Assembly (NCBI GenBank): GCA_023614405.1
Contig: CM042685.1
Location: forward strand, 188,824,257-188,888,256
DNA from: Avena insularis
Lineage: Eukaryota > Streptophyta > Magnoliopsida > Poales > Poaceae
DNA length: 64,000 nt
Direction of reading: 5' to 3'
Shown here: in pieces, positions 12,397 through 24,455 of the stretch
Position numbering within the stretch: the first letter of the stretch is position 1
How the letters are laid out: the number at the start of each line of letters is the position of its first letter
Program-made: the position numbers and the translations under genes
The notes under the pieces: generated by a model
What the model saw: the letters and a program-made list of their open reading frames with translations, nothing else
What the model was told of the DNA's origin: nothing
The model's database searches: none

Positions 12397-13200
12397 ATGG
12401 CCAAGTCCAACTTCAACTTCAACGTTTTTGCTGAGAAGGAAAAGCTTAGAAACAATGGGTCTAACTTCACCAATTGGTTCCGCAATCTAAGAATCAGTCT
12501 CTCGGCGCAAAAAGGACTATGTCCTTGGGAAAGCGTTAGGTGACCCTCGCAGAATCGCTCGGCTGATGAGAAAGCTGTCTATCAACAAGAAAGATGATTA
12601 TGGTGTGATTAAGAGCACCATGTTGTTTGCTATGGAACCGAACTTCAAAATCGTTTTGAAGACTATCCCGGCCCTTTGAGATTCTCAAGAGCTGAAAACC
12701 ATGTTTCAGACTCAGGCCCGCTCGAGAGATATGAGATCTCCGAAGTTCTTTAACGCAAGATGGAGGAAGGGAGTTCCGTTAGTGAGCACGCCATTAAGAT
12801 GACGGGCTACACTCAACGCCTTGAGCAACTGGAATGCACGATTCCAGAGGAGCTCAAGATTGACAGGGTTCTGCAATCACTCCCTCCCAGCTACAAAAGT
12901 TTTGTAGTGACTCATAATCAAATTGGTTCCACTGATATGATCACTGAGCTCTTCGCTAAGATGAAAGTAGCGGAGGTGGACATCAAAAGGAATAATCATA
13001 TGTTGATGGTCAACAAGCCCCCCACCTTCAAGAAAGGTAAGGGTGCAAAGAAGCCCTTCAAGAAAGGCGGCGGCAAGCGCGTTGCCCCTGCTGAGAAGAA
13101 GCTCAAGTCTGGTCCTAAGCCGGACAATCGGTGCTTCTATTGCAAGGACAAGGGTCATCGAAGGCAATCGTCCAAGTACTTAGCGACAAGAAGGCTGGCA
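12397..13200 (+). pseudogene. gag: Copia gag, frameshifted
   Basis: Gag forms the virus-like particle. The start ATG at 12397 opens a frame beginning MAKSNFNFN and running to about 12540, with the GSNFTNWFRNLR motif of BARE gag. Near 12510 the frame breaks. It resumes from 12760 (EEGSSVSEHAIKM, LPPSYKSFV) in the original frame. A CCHC zinc knuckle follows at 13132-13173 (CFYCKDKGH), but the fourth metal ligand is a serine codon (TCC, 13171-13173) instead of cysteine. Beyond it the frame is lost again. The copy is therefore defective for packaging as well as for capsid expression. Confidence 0.85.
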
Positions 13201-13660
13201 CCATCAAAGGTATATTTGATATACATGTTATTGATGTTTTCCTTACTAGCCCTCGTTGTAGTGCCCGGGTATTTGATACGGTTCAGTTGCTAATATTTGT
13301 AACTCAAACAGAGCTACGGAATAGACGGCAGCTTATGAGGATGAGGTGACGGCGCTGCTGGCAACGGATCAAGAGTTGATGTGATGGCCGTCGGCACACT
13401 CTCCTTAGTTTTACCTTCGGGATTAGTTTTAAACCTTAATAAGTGTTATTATGTGCCTGCGTTGAGCATGAACATTATTTCTGGATCGTGTTTATTGCAA
13501 GACGGTTATTCATTTAAATTGGAGAATAATGGTTGTTCTATTTATATGAGTAACATCTTTTATGGTCATGCACCTATAGTGAATGGTTTATTTCTTCTAA
13601 ATCTCGAAAGGGATGAAACACACATCCATAACATTGAGGCTAAGAGATGCAAAGTAGATA
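13200..13660 (+). pseudogene. Copia protease and linker, ruined
   Basis: The protease region is recognisable from VFDT near 13270 and from the following open stretch at 13381-13737 (PSGLVLNLNKCYYVPALSMNI, FYGHAPIVNGLFLLNL), which is the usual Copia protease-to-integrase linker. The active-site triplet context D-S/T-G is broken: after VFDT the frame runs out of register, and TGA and frame changes lie around 13280-13390. No functional protease can be made. Confidence 0.75.
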
Positions 13661-14749
13661 GTGATAATACTACTTATTTGTGGCAATCGCTGCTCAGGTC
13701 ATATTGGTGTAAAGCACATGAAGAAACTCCATTATGATGGACTTTTGGATTCTCTTGATTTTGAATCATTTGACACATGCGAACCATGCCTCATGGGCAA
13801 GATGATCAAAACCCTGTTCTCCGGTATGATGGAGCGAGCAACGGACTTGTTGGAAATCATACATACCGATGTATGCGGACCGATGAGTGTTTCGACGCGC
13901 GGTGGATATCGCTATTTTCTCACTTTTACCGATGACTTGAGTAGATATGGGTATATCTATTTAATGAAACATAAATCTGAAACGTTTGAAAAGTTCAAAG
14001 AATTTCAGAATGAAGTGGAGAACCATCGTAACAGAAAGATTAAGTTTCTACGATCCGATCGTGGAGGTGAATATTTGAGTTATGATTTTCTCACGCATCT
14101 TAAAGCAAGTGGAATTGTTTCACAACTCACGCCACCCGGAACACCACAGCGCAATGGTGTGTCTGAATGCCGGAACCGAACCCTATTAGATATGGTCCGA
14201 TCGATGATGTCTCTTACTGATTTGCCGTTATCATTTTGGGGTTATGCATTAGAAACCGCTGCATTCACTTTAAATAGGGCACCATCTAAATCCGTTGAGA
14301 CGACACCGTATGAACTGTGGTTTGGTGCTAAACCTGAGTTGTCGTTTCTTAAAGTTTGGGGATGCGAAGCTTACGTCAAGAAGTTGATGCCGGACAAGCT
14401 CGAACCCAAAGCGGAGAAATGCATCTTCATAGGATACCCTAAGGAAACTATTGGGTATACCTTCTATCACAGAACCGAAGGCAAAGTGTTTGTCGCAAAG
14501 AACAGTTCCTTTCTTGAGAAGGAGTTTCTCTCGAAAGAAGTGAGTGGGAGGAAAGTAGAGCTAGACGAGGTTATTGAACCTTCTCTTGAATTGGAGAGTA
14601 GCGCAGCACCTAAAATTGTTCCAGTGCCGCCTGCACCAACGATAGAGGAAGCTAATGACAAGGATCATGTAGCTTCGGACGATGTCTCATCGAACGTCAA
14701 TGGTCGACAAGGTCGCGTGCCTCCCGAGTGGTACAAAGAACCCTCTTGA
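13661..14749 (+). pseudogene. pol: Copia integrase, nearly intact domain
   Basis: Integrase inserts the cDNA into the genome. The frame contains the end of the zinc-binding HHCC region (HIGVKHM...CEPCLMGK), then the catalytic core with D70 (HTDVCGP), D133 (RSDRGGEY) and E169 (QRNGVSEC), followed by the GKKP-type Copia motif (here LWFGAKPELSFLKVWGCEAYVKK) and the linker toward RT. A single in-frame TGA at 14747-14749 separates it from RT, which continues in the same frame. Upstream it is joined to a frameshifted protease, so the domain is preserved but not expressible as part of an intact polyprotein. Confidence 0.88.
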
Positions 14750-14755
14750 CTTGTC

Positions 14756-15604
14756 TTGTTAGTAGAAGTCAGTGAACCTACGAGCTATGAGGAAGCGATG
14801 ATGAGCCCAGACTCTGAGAAATGGCTAGAAGCCATGAAATCCAAATTGGGATCCATGAGCGAAAACCAAGTATGGACTTTGGTGGACCCTCCTAGCGACC
14901 GAAAGGTCGTTGAGTGCAAATGGATCTTCAAGAAGAAAATGGACGCGAATGGTAATGTTACTGTCTATAAAGCACAGCTTGTCGCGAAAGGTTTTCGACA
15001 AGTTCAAGGTGTTGACTACGATGAGACTTTCTCTCCCGTAGCGATGTTTAAGTCCATTTGGATTTTATTAGCAATTGCTGTGTTTCATGATTATGAAATA
15101 TGGCAGACGGATGTCAAGACTGCTTTCCTCAATGGCAACATTGATGAAGAGTTGTATATGATGCAACCCGAAGGTTTTGTCGATCCTAAGGATGCTGATA
15201 AAGTATGCAAACTTCAGCGTTCCATTTATGGACTGAAGCAAGCATCTCGGAGTTGGAACCTTCGTTTTGATCAAGTGATCAAGAGCTTTGGATTTGTTCC
15301 AAATTGCTACGAAGCTTGTATCTACAAGAAAGTGAGTGGGAGCTCGACGCTTACGGTACTATATGTGGATGACATATTGATTATCAAAAATGACATCAAC
15401 ATGCTTAACGATGTGAAGAGTTATTTGAATAAGTGTTTTTCAATGAAAGACCTAGGTGAAGCTGCTTATATATTGGGCATCAAGATCTATAGAGATAGAC
15501 AAAGACGCCTGATAGCTTTAAGCCAGAGTACATACCTAGACAAAGTTCTGAAAAGGTTCAGAATGGATAAGGCAAAGAAAGGTTCAGTGCCTATGTTGTC
15601 GTAA
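14756..15604 (+). pseudogene. pol: Copia reverse transcriptase
   Basis: The frame begins just past the TGA and is in the integrase frame. It has the Copia RT landmarks: KWIFKKKMDANG, D119 in QTDVKTAFLNGN, RSIYGLKQASRSWN and the catalytic YVDD at residues 203-206. It ends at a stop near 15602 where the polyprotein frame is disrupted; the RT-RNase H connection (MYAMCTRPDVS) is visible in another frame around 15690. Confidence 0.88.
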
Positions 15605-16320
15605 GATATTGAGCAAGGCTCGTGTCCAGCCACGGTAAATGATAGGGAAGCTATGAGCAAAGTGCCTTATGCCTCGCCATAGGTTCTATCATGTATGCCA
15701 TGTGTACTAGACCGGATGTGTCCAATGCTCTTAGTTTGACGCAGATATCAAAGTGATCCAGAGTGGAACATCGGACAGCCGTGAAGAACATCTGAAGTAC
15801 CTAAATAGGACTAAAGAAATGTTCTTAGTCTATGGGGTGATGAACATCTCGTCAGAAAAGGTTACGTCGACGCTAGTTTCGACAATCGACAAGGATGATT
15901 CTAAATCTTACAGGATAGTGTATATTTTGAATGGAGGAGTGTGAGTCGGAGAAGTCGCAAGCAAAGCGTGATCGCTGGATCTCTGAGAAGCGGAATACAT
16001 GGCTGCCGCAGAAGGCCAAGTGAAGGAGTTTGGATCAGAACTTCATCATCGAGCTTGGCGTGGTTCCAAGCGCGTTGGACCCACTGGAGATATTGTGTGA
16101 CAACACCGGCGCCATAGCACTCGCTAAGGAAAAAAGATATCATCCAAAGACCAAGCATATCAACAGAAGTTTCATATAATCCGAGATTATATAGCGTATG
16201 GAGATCTGAAGATTAGCAAGGTACATACAGATCCGAATGTCGCAGATCCATTGACTAAACCTCTTCCACGTGTAAATATGATCAAGACCTCGATTGCCAT
16301 GGGTGTGAGATTGTTGCCAA
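15605..16320 (+). pseudogene. Copia RNase H, decayed
   Basis: Fragments of the Copia RNase H region occur in shifting frames, for example HLKYLNRTKEMFLVYG at about 15785-15840 and the terminal segment HPKTKHI near 16140-16160, followed by ADPLTKPLP near 16245-16270. No single open frame spans the domain. Confidence 0.7.
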
Positions 16321-16348
16321 ATGTAAACTAGATTATTGACTCTAGTGC

Positions 16349-16359
16349 AAGTGGGAGAC
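16349..16359 (+). other. Polypurine tract of the Copia element
   Basis: AAGTGGGAGAC lies immediately before the 3' LTR start TGTTGG. This is the expected second-strand priming site. Confidence 0.85.
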
Positions 16360-18059
16360 TGTTGGAATTATGCCCTAGAGGCAATAATAAAGATGTTATT
16401 ATTATAATTCTTGTTCATGATAATGTTTATATTCCATGCTAGAATTGTATTAAGCGGAAACTTTAATACTTGTGTGGTTTGTGAACAACACCGTGTCCCT
16501 AGTACGCCTCTATGGACTAGCTCATTGATCAATGATGGTTAAGGTTTCCTAACCATAGACATGAGTTGTCAATTGATAATGAGATCATATCATTGGGAGA
16601 ATGATATGATGGACAGACCCAAACTAAGCGAAGCAATTAGATCGTGTCATCGTGTTCGTATTTGCGAAGCTTTTCTTATGTCAAATATTGTATTCCTTAG
16701 ACCATGAGATAATACAACTCCCTGGTATCGGAATAAAGCTTTGAGGTCATCAAACGTCATCCTATGAGAGGGTGATCATAAAGGTGTCTCTCAGGTGATC
16801 GGAAAGTGTTGTATGTATCGAGATGGGATTTGTCCCTCCCAAGTCGGAGAGATATACTTCGGGCCCACTCGGTAATCGATATCAACACCGCTTGCAAGCA
16901 TGTGGTTAAGGAGTTAATCACAAAGTGATATCGGATTACGGAACGAGTAAAGTACTTGCTGTGAACGAGATTGAACTAGGTATGACGGTACCGACGATCG
17001 AATCTCGGGCAAGTAAAATATCGCGAGACAAAGGGAATATATATATGGGATTGATTGAATCCTGGCATCGTGGTTCATCCGATATGATCATCGATGAATG
17101 TGTGGGAGTCAATATGGGTTTCCAGACCCCGCTGTTGATTATTGATAGAAGATCATGTCTACATATTCTCGAACCCGCAGGGTCACACACTTAACGTGTC
17201 TCGACGCTAGGATAGATTGGATAATTGGTTTATGAGTTTTTGTTCGGAGTCTCGGATGGGATCCGGGACATCACGAGAGGTTCCGGAGAATAAGATTCAT
17301 ATAAGGCAGTGCGGTTTTTGGAGTTCGGAATTGTTCCGGGTTAATCGGTATTGTACCGGAAGCTTCTAGAACCTTCCGGAAGGGGACCAACGTGGCCCCA
17401 CCTTCCGGGAGGGGGCATGTGCCTATGAGGGAGTGCCCTGGCCGCATTGGGCCAGGGGCACAAGGCCCCATAGGGCCCAGCCGGCCAAGGGGGTTTTAAA
17501 CTCGAGATAGACCTTCTAGAAGGGGGGTTTCCTTGCCTCCCACTCCTTATCCTTTGGGGACGCCGGTTTGGGATTTGGGGAGGGGCTAGGGCTGCGCCCC
17601 CCCTCTATATAAATAGGGGTGGGGGCGCACCAACCCCTCACACCTTCCCCTCCAACCCTAGCCGCCCTGCTGCCCTCCTCTCTCCCTCCCGACTGCTTGT
17701 AGGCGAAGCCCTGCGGCAGAAATTCTCCACCAATTGCACCGCGCCGTCGCGTTATAGATCCAACCCATCTATCCACCATACTTGCTGGACCAAGGAAGGA
17801 GGATACGTCGAGGTGCCGCACGTGTGCATCTCACGGAGGAATCACCACTTGTGGTGCTAGATCGGATCGGATCGCGAGGAGGAGAAGCGAGTACGACTAC
17901 ATCACCCACGTTCCGATTGAATGTCATTGCTGCGAATCTTCAAGGGTATGAAGATCTAATCCAATCTCTCTCGTTGTTTGCATATCCTAGATTAGATCTT
18001 GGCTTCCCTCTGTTCGCATCCATAGAAAATTTTGATTTACTATGCCGCGAAACCCTTCA
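16360..18059 (+). repeat. 3' LTR of the BARE/Angela-like element
   Basis: 1700 bp from TGTTGGAATT to ACCCTTCA, followed by the AGATC target duplication. Differences from the 5' LTR are scattered substitutions and small indels. Confidence 0.92.
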
Positions 18060-18439
18060 AGATCCTCAAGGCTCTCGAGCTCTTGTATCTGAGGTCTGGT
18101 CGGCAACTACGAGGAACTGGTCAACAACGACAAGGAACTAGTTGGTGATGGCTAAAATCAAGCTCCTGAAGGCAGGGCTCGAACGGGAGCTTCACAAAAC
18201 TTACTTCATTGGGGCGGGCTAGAATGGATGGGCGATATGTGTTGATAATTTTGCAACTTTTGTGACCATGTGTAGTGGTTAATCGAGAACATACCTAGTA
18301 ATCGGAGTGTCAGACCTATTAATCAGGCTAAACGATTAACACAAAGGATTAATGGTAATCGACACGGTCAGGTCCCTAGTAGCGATTAATCGGCCTAGTA
18401 ATCGTTGATTCGGCCTATTATTTGAACAGTGGTTTTTAA

Positions 18440-21294
18440 TGAAAGTTTTGCTGTTTTTAAACTAAACCCAAATGTTTATTACTTTTGAATGCACTAATGT
18501 TGCTAATGAAGATTGTGTGAAGTTTTGTATGAAGGAAATTTTCAAGTGTAGGGGAAGAATGATATAGTGAGATGAAGAATGGACAAAAGCTCAAGCTTGG
18601 GGATGCCACCCCGTGTCACCCCAAGAAATATTCAAGAGGTACAAGCGTCAAAGCATGGGGATGCCCAAGGCACCCCCTTCTTCATCAATAAAAATCTCAG
18701 GTCTCTTTCTAGACACTTTGTTTTTATTGTTTCATGCACAGTTGTGTTATTCTTGGAGCGTCTTAGTTTTTTTTGGTTTCCGTTTGTTTAGTTTGCTTGA
18801 ATAAAGTAGTTGGACCCCTGTTTTCGCTGTGTTGTTTCAAATAAGTTGATTGGTGTTGGAAAAGAGTAGAGAATTTCATTCTTATAGTGATACAAAAGGG
18901 AGCTTGTTTTGACTATGGCTTAGACTTTATCATGTCATGCTAGATGTTGTTTTGACCTTATGCTTAGTGATTATTGTTGTAGCATGACTTGTTCCAAACA
19001 ATTGAGTTTGCTTAATGTGCATTGGGAGAATCATGCGTTGTTTTTGTATACAAAAGCATAATATTATGGTATTCTTATTTGATGCTTTGTTTGGGTTGAC
19101 TTGGCACATGCTCACACCATGTTATGACTATGAACCAGTCACCTTAGACTTTATGATCATTTAGTTTTTGACTTGTGATACCACTTTATGATTTGATTAG
19201 TAATTTTTTGTCGCTCTACATGATTATGGCCATTATTGCTCTCTTAGTTGGTCGCTCCCAGTCTTTTGCTAGCCTCCACTTGTATTGAGTAAGCTCTACT
19301 CATGCATCCAACTCCCAAGAAACCAAGTTATTCCAAAGAGTCCACCATAAATTCCTATGCATGGTGTGTTACACCATTCCAAGTATATTCTTGTTTTATC
19401 TATCTTCAAAATTAAGCTTGTTATGTGAAAATTAGTGATTAAAGCTCTCACAAACTTGATGGCACACTTTATTTTTCTTGCCCCTAATAAAATTGAACCA
19501 TTGTGTCATCTATGTTGTATATGCCTGCACTTATAAGTTGGGAATTAGCAGAACCGTGTTGTCACGGGGAACACTTTCAACACCTATAAATATCTACCCA
19601 GTTGATATCATGCTCTTTTGTTTATGGATGTCGGCGGTGTGAAATAAAAGGGGAGCTTGTAAGTCCATGGAGTTATGTATATGTGTTAGAGAAACGCCTG
19701 GGCCGCTAGCCTAAGCCATGCCTAATCATGATGGAAACTTGCAGCATCACCATAATGAGCTATCTATGAAGCATCCTCAATAAAAAGCTATGCATATGGT
19801 AAATAAAAATATTGTTGAGATGCTCATTGTCTGCTTGCCTTGTCATTTTGGTTATGGGAAAGATCCTGTACCATGTGCAAGGGGTACCCCGTTGGCAGTT
19901 CTCAATGATATGCAAATACTTACAATGACAAGAACTTACCTGGACCGAAAGTTGAGTATGCATGAGGTGTGGCCCTCGTATTCAAGGGACTTGAGATTGC
20001 CAACTTATACTTCGTCAAGCATATACTCCAGCTTTACCACTTTAACCTTAACCACTTCAAGATGCTTATGATAGGGGCAATGAGGGCTGAAAGCTAACAA
20101 GTACCATAATTTTTGGAAGATCTTTTTGAAACTTGTAATCCATGCTTCCTTTACAAAAGGCCTTTCTTCCACCACTATTTAGTCTCCACCTTCTACCTTT
20201 AGGCACCATTAAGAGAGCATAGTTGTCATTCTGTGTGTAGTGTTCCAAAGCTTATTAATTGATGCATAGTGTGATATTACTTATTCGTGTTCCAAAGCTT
20301 AGAACAAGCAATATCACACTATGCATCATAGTGAGCAATCTATGAAGCATTCTTCTTATAAAAAAAGAGATAGAAAAAATAGAAGAGAAAAAGAAAAAAG
20401 AGGAAAGAAGAAAAAAATCACCATTTTCCCATGGTAAATAAGAAAATTGCTGAGATGCTCATTGGCCGTTGCCTTGTCATTTTGATATGGGATAGGTCCT
20501 GTGTCATGGAGCAAGGGGTACCCCGTTGGCGGTTCTCTATGATACACATATATTTACAATGACAAGAACTTACCGGTAACTAAAGTTGAGTAGCATGAGG
20601 AACGGCCCTCGTACTCAAGGGACATGAGATTGCCAACTTATATTTTGTCAAGCATATACTCCATACTTTGTTCACTTTAACCTTAATCACTTCAAGATGC
20701 TTATGATAGGGGCAATGAGAGCTGAAAGCTAACAAGTACCATAATTTTTGGAAGCTCTTTATGAAATTTGAAATCCCTGCTTCCCTGTGAAGGGCCTTTC
20801 TTCCACTTTTATATTAAGTCCTGACCTTCTATCCTTAGGCACCAATTAAGAGAGCATAGTTGTCATTCTTAATTCTATGTGCATTGTCCCAAAACTTATT
20901 GATTGATTCATAATGTTGATATTGCTTGTTCTTGAACTATTTGTATCTAGTCACCCTTATGAACTTTTAAGGTGTCATGTGCATTTATCTTTTGCTACTC
21001 CATGAGGGACAAGCTGAATGCCACTATGCTATGTTTTCTATATGTGAAACAAACAAACGTCTTTCAATGCATTGTTATTCATGATTATTTGTGTCCCTTC
21101 ATGTTGCAACATAGTTGCTTTGTCTTATTGTTAGAACTTCATCTTTTATGCTCATGTTTAGAGTACTTTGATCCCAGCTTTTAATGATTTGCCAATGGTT
21201 TGGTCAAGATTGTGATGGTGCATGTCACCTCAAAAAATATTCTTTTTATCACTTACCTACTCGAGGACGAGCAAGGGTTAAGTTTGGGAATACT
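18440..21294 (+). other. 3' non-coding internal region of A, second part
   Basis: No gene seen. The sequence resumes at TGAAAGTTTTGCTG and parallels 26845-29318 in B and 62100-63714 in C. It contains a ~560-bp imperfect tandem duplication absent from B and C: about 19742-20297 (GTAAATAAAAATATTGTTGAGATGCTC onward) is repeated from about 20330. It ends with a purine-rich run (GGGTTAAGTTTGGGAATACT) just before the 3' LTR. Confidence 0.7.
20260..20328. repeat. Perfect 19-bp inverted repeat at a duplication junction
   Basis: TGATGCATAGTGTGATATT (20260-20278) pairs exactly with AATATCACACTATGCATCA (20310-20328) across a 31-base loop. It lies between the two copies of the tandem duplication in the 3' region of A, where B and C have no such hairpin. 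Confidence 0.85.
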
Positions 21295-21301
21295 TGATAC
21301 G
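21295..21301 (+). repeat. First 7 bp of the 3' LTR of A
   Basis: TGATACG directly precedes the start of B (TGATACGTCG at 21302). The last five bases, ATACG, are repeated at 30827-30831 after B, where the A LTR resumes with TCGTAAACATATC. Confidence 0.85.
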
Positions 21302-21861
21302 TGATACGTCGTAAACGTATCTATAATTTTTGATGTTTCATGCTTGTTACTATCAACTTTGCTATGTTTTGTCTACACTTTGAGGTATTTTTATACACTT
21401 TCTGGAACTAACCTATTGATAATATGCCACAATGCCAGTTGCCTGTTTTTTGCTATTTTTGGTTTCAGAAAGCTAAAAAATGAATAATCTCGGAATTGGA
21501 CAGGACAAAATCCAAAGTTCATATTTTCCCTAAACGATACGGAAAATCGAAGACGAGACGGAGGAGGACGCCAGGGTGGCCACACCCTAGGTGGGCGCGA
21601 GGCCCACCCTGTCCGCGCCCATAGGGGGTGTGGGCCCCCTGGACCTCCACCGACCTTGCCTCCTTCGCCTATAAGAATCCCCCGACTCAGAAATCCTAAG
21701 GAATCGACCAGAAAGCCATGAAAAGTTTCGCACCGCCGCTTCCACCGAAGGGGAGATTCGAGACAGAAGTCTCTTTTCACCCTGTAGGACACGGGAAGTT
21801 CCCCTGGAGCCATCTCCATCGATCTCCACCACCATCTCCATCGTCGTTGCTGATTCCCATG
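21302..21861 (+). repeat. 5' LTR of B, first part
   Basis: 560 bp matching 29319-29887 of the 3' LTR. Includes a CTATAAGAA TATA-like box near 21669. Interrupted by G after GATTCCCATG. Confidence 0.85.
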
Positions 21862-24450
21862 TGAAAGGATACGGATGTCGCCTAGAGGGAGGGTGAATAG
21901 GCGATTAAAACTTTTCCTAGAGTGGCTCAACAAAGGCGGAATAAAACCAGCGGTTAATTTGTCAAGCACAGCCTAAAACAACTAGGGTTCACCTATGTGC
22001 ACCAACAACTTATGCTAAGCAATACAAGCAACAATGTGATAGCAAGATATAGATTACTTCAAGCATGAAGGCTATCACAATGTAAAGTGCATAAGTAAAG
22101 AGCTCGGGTATAGAGATAACCGAGACACGCGGGGACGACGATATTTTACTGAGTTCCTCCCAACATGGAGTACGTCTCGTTTGGAGAGGGGGTGGTATCA
22201 AACCACCAACGCCACAAAAGTCCTCCCTTATTCTCCGGTGAATCTCACCCCAATGGGATCGATCCACGCTTCCACTATCGGTGCACTTGTCAGTGGCAAC
22301 CGGAAACTCTCACAAGGTTGGGGCACTTCTCCACAACTTAATTGGAGGCTCCCAACAAACGCCACCAAGGCCATGATGCCACCAAGGCCACAAAACCGTC
22401 TAGGGTTCCAAGAATCCAAGAGGGACAAGCTTCAATGAGTAACATGAACCAAATCCTCTGAGGAGAACTCAAACCGATGCACCGAATGCAAATGGCAAGA
22501 ACACCACAAAGGTGCTCAAATCCCTCACTCTCAAGTTCCAACAAAGCTACTGAAGCTATTGGGGGAACAAGAGAGGAGGAATCAAAGAGGGACACAAAAT
22601 TCCCCAAAATCTAGATCCCCAAAGATACACTCACAAAGAGATGAATCGGTTAGGTCAAAATGTGGATCTAGATCTTCTCTCTCTTCCACTCAAATATGGA
22701 CAAGAATCATCGGAGGGGAAGAGATTAATCAAGCTTCAAAATCTAGAGCAAGTGTGGACAAAGCTTGGACAAATAGAGGAGGAAGAAGCCACCCGAACTG
22801 AAAATAGGCAAACGACTTAAATAAGGGCCCTAGAAAATCTGCCCGTTGGGCTCTTTTTTAAAACGGTCCGGTAGTACTGGATTTAACCGGTAGTATCGCA
22901 TGCTCTAGGAAAAGTGAAGCAGCAGCGCATGCGTAGAGGAAGCAGCGACATCACGCGTGGCTGCAAGCGGGGCCACAGCAGGGGCCATGCAGGCACGGTC
23001 AACGCGGGGGCACGCGCAGCTGCACTTGATGCAGGGCCGGGCGCGCGAGAATCGGAGCGGTAGCGCGTGGGACGAGCGGGAGCGGGCCAGCAGAGTGGGG
23101 GCAGCGCAATAGCGAAGGGCGGCAAGCAAAGCGGGGCCAACGCGGGCAGAGTGGCGCACGCATGCAGGCGAGCGATGCAGCAGCAGGTCAACGCGTGAGA
23201 GAGTGCGGCCAAGCGAGCGGGGCCAGCGGGGCCACAGCGAGCGGGCGGGAAAATTGGCAGTAGCACGCACGCACGGGAGCAGCGGGTCAACGCTCGAGGC
23301 AGCGCGCGCGGGCGTGCGATCTGGGACGAGGCGAGAGCGAGCGAGCGCGAGCGGCAGCGGGATCTGGCGATGCGACGAGTCAACGCACATGAGCTGCTGC
23401 GGCGCAAGGAGTTCCTGGGCAGGATGATTCTGGGCCGGCCGGTACTACCGGCCCGCCCGGGCGGTAGTACCGGGCCGGACGGTATAGCCGGAAAAAGGTA
23501 CCCTATCAAAACCTTCTGCCGCGCTAGGTACTAAAATGCGGTACTACCGCATTGGTACCTAGCAGGGCAGTGGCATTTGGCAACTTGCCAAAATCTACTG
23601 CTGCGCTAGGTACTAAAATGCGGTACTACCGCTTTTTGGTACCTAGCCCGGCAGAAAGTAGTTGGGGGACACTCAGACAGATAATCAAACGACTATAACT
23701 TTTGATTGATAACTTCGATCGACCCGATTTCAATTGCGTTGGAAAGAGGACGACATGAGCTTCCCTATAAAAAGTGAAACTATTGGTTATCACCAAGTGA
23801 GAATGTATCAAGTACAATAATGTGAGATACCTCACTTGGTGAGAAACTGAAAAACCGCATAGATCAAAATTGCAATAAGATATAAAAGAGGGATCCGATT
23901 TTGATGGACAAGAGCTTGCTATGGAGATTACCACAAGCTCTATATCCTCACATGGATAAGACCAAATAACATTCAAATACGATGATGCAAGTATGCAAAG
24001 GTTTGAGCTCTCTCCGAACGATGTGATCGAGTTAATCATTCAAGAGCCCCTCTTAATAGTATGGTTATCTATCCTAAACCCGGTCTTCCACTAACAATAT
24101 GAGACCGACAAAAGGGAAAACCTATCAAGATTATACCTTTTCCTTGAGCATTCCACTTGAGCTCGATGTAGACGATCTTTCCCTACTCCAGATGGAACGC
24201 CTTTCTTGATTCCTCATCATCGATCCATGATCACCGAGGATGGCAAGCATCAAACATGAGATCTTCTATAGATGGCGCATTTTGAGCTTGCATAACATAT
24301 CTTATTCTCATTTCATCGACCTTGAAGCTGACACAAGCTCCAAGCGATGCCAATGGACAATTCCTACAAGTATAACTTAATACACACATTAGTCCATAAA
24401 GATTGTCATTAATTACCAAAACCACACATGGGGGCCCACATGTTCTTTCA
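21862..24450 (-). mobile_element. G: Sirevirus-like solo LTR, reverse orientation
   Basis: The segment starts TGAAAGGATACGG and ends GTTCTTTCA, giving TGAAAG/CTTTCA termini, flanked by CCATG (21857-21861) and TCATG (24451-24455), a 5-bp duplication with one mismatch. The intact target appears in the 3' LTR of B near 29883. On the minus strand it opens TGAAAGAACATGTGGGCC and continues GTGTGGTTTTGGTAATTAA, a start I associate with Triticeae Copia Sirevirus LTRs (Maximus-like). No second LTR, primer site or coding domain is present, so it is a solo LTR of 2,589 bp. The GC-rich block at 22920-23430 produces spurious open frames. Confidence 0.7.
22865..23650 (-). repeat. GGTAGTACC palindrome array in the U3 of G
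   Basis: Short palindromes built on GGTACTACC/GGTAGTACC recur at about 22865-22899, 23436-23490, 23524-23560 and 23606-23645. One unit, AATGCGGTACTACCGCATT, is a perfect 19-bp palindrome; another pair forms CCGGTACTACCGCCC-type hairpins. On the minus strand the array lies just upstream of a TATA-like CTTATTTAAG (about 22812-22825). Confidence 0.75.
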
Positions 24451-24455
24451 TCATG

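Larger units (their letters stand above)
9478..18059 (+). mobile_element. Complete Copia element of the BARE/Angela/WIS lineage
   Basis: 8,582 bp, flanked by AGATC (9473-9477 and 18060-18064). It starts TGTTGGAATTATGCC and ends CCCTTCA. LTRs are 1704 and 1700 bp and, by eye, differ at only a few dozen positions, so the insertion is relatively young. A tRNA-iMet primer site, gag, a ruined protease, integrase, RT, decayed RNase H and a polypurine tract follow in Copia order (integrase before RT). Stops and frameshifts in gag, protease, between integrase and RT, and in RNase H mean this copy cannot encode its own polyprotein. Confidence 0.93.
9307..18431. mobile_element. Small hAT-like DNA transposon, itself split by a Copia element
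   Basis: The ends read CAATGTTAAGG and, reverse-complemented, CACTGTTCAAAT, matching at seven of the first nine positions. The flanks are an exact 8-bp duplication, GTTTTTAA (9299-9306 and 18432-18439). The uninterrupted target (CTTGTGTTTTTAATGAAAG) is seen intact at about 26835 in element B, which confirms the insertion point. Without the Copia insert and its duplicated target it is about 538 bp, rich in TAATCG motifs, and has no transposase frame. An 8-bp duplication with CAnTGTT ends fits hAT, and the size makes it non-autonomous. Confidence 0.75.

Noticed and set aside
22883..23509. Long minus-strand open frame, Arg/Ala/Leu/Cys-rich
   Set aside because: It lies in the GC-rich part of solo LTR G, overlaps another open frame on the same strand, and shows low-complexity composition with no domain. 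Composition explains the absence of stops.
21862..24450. Possibility that G is a CACTA or other DNA transposon
   Set aside because: Termini TGAAAG/CTTTCA with a 5-bp duplication and similarity to the LTR of F, which has an adjacent polypurine tract, fit an LTR better.
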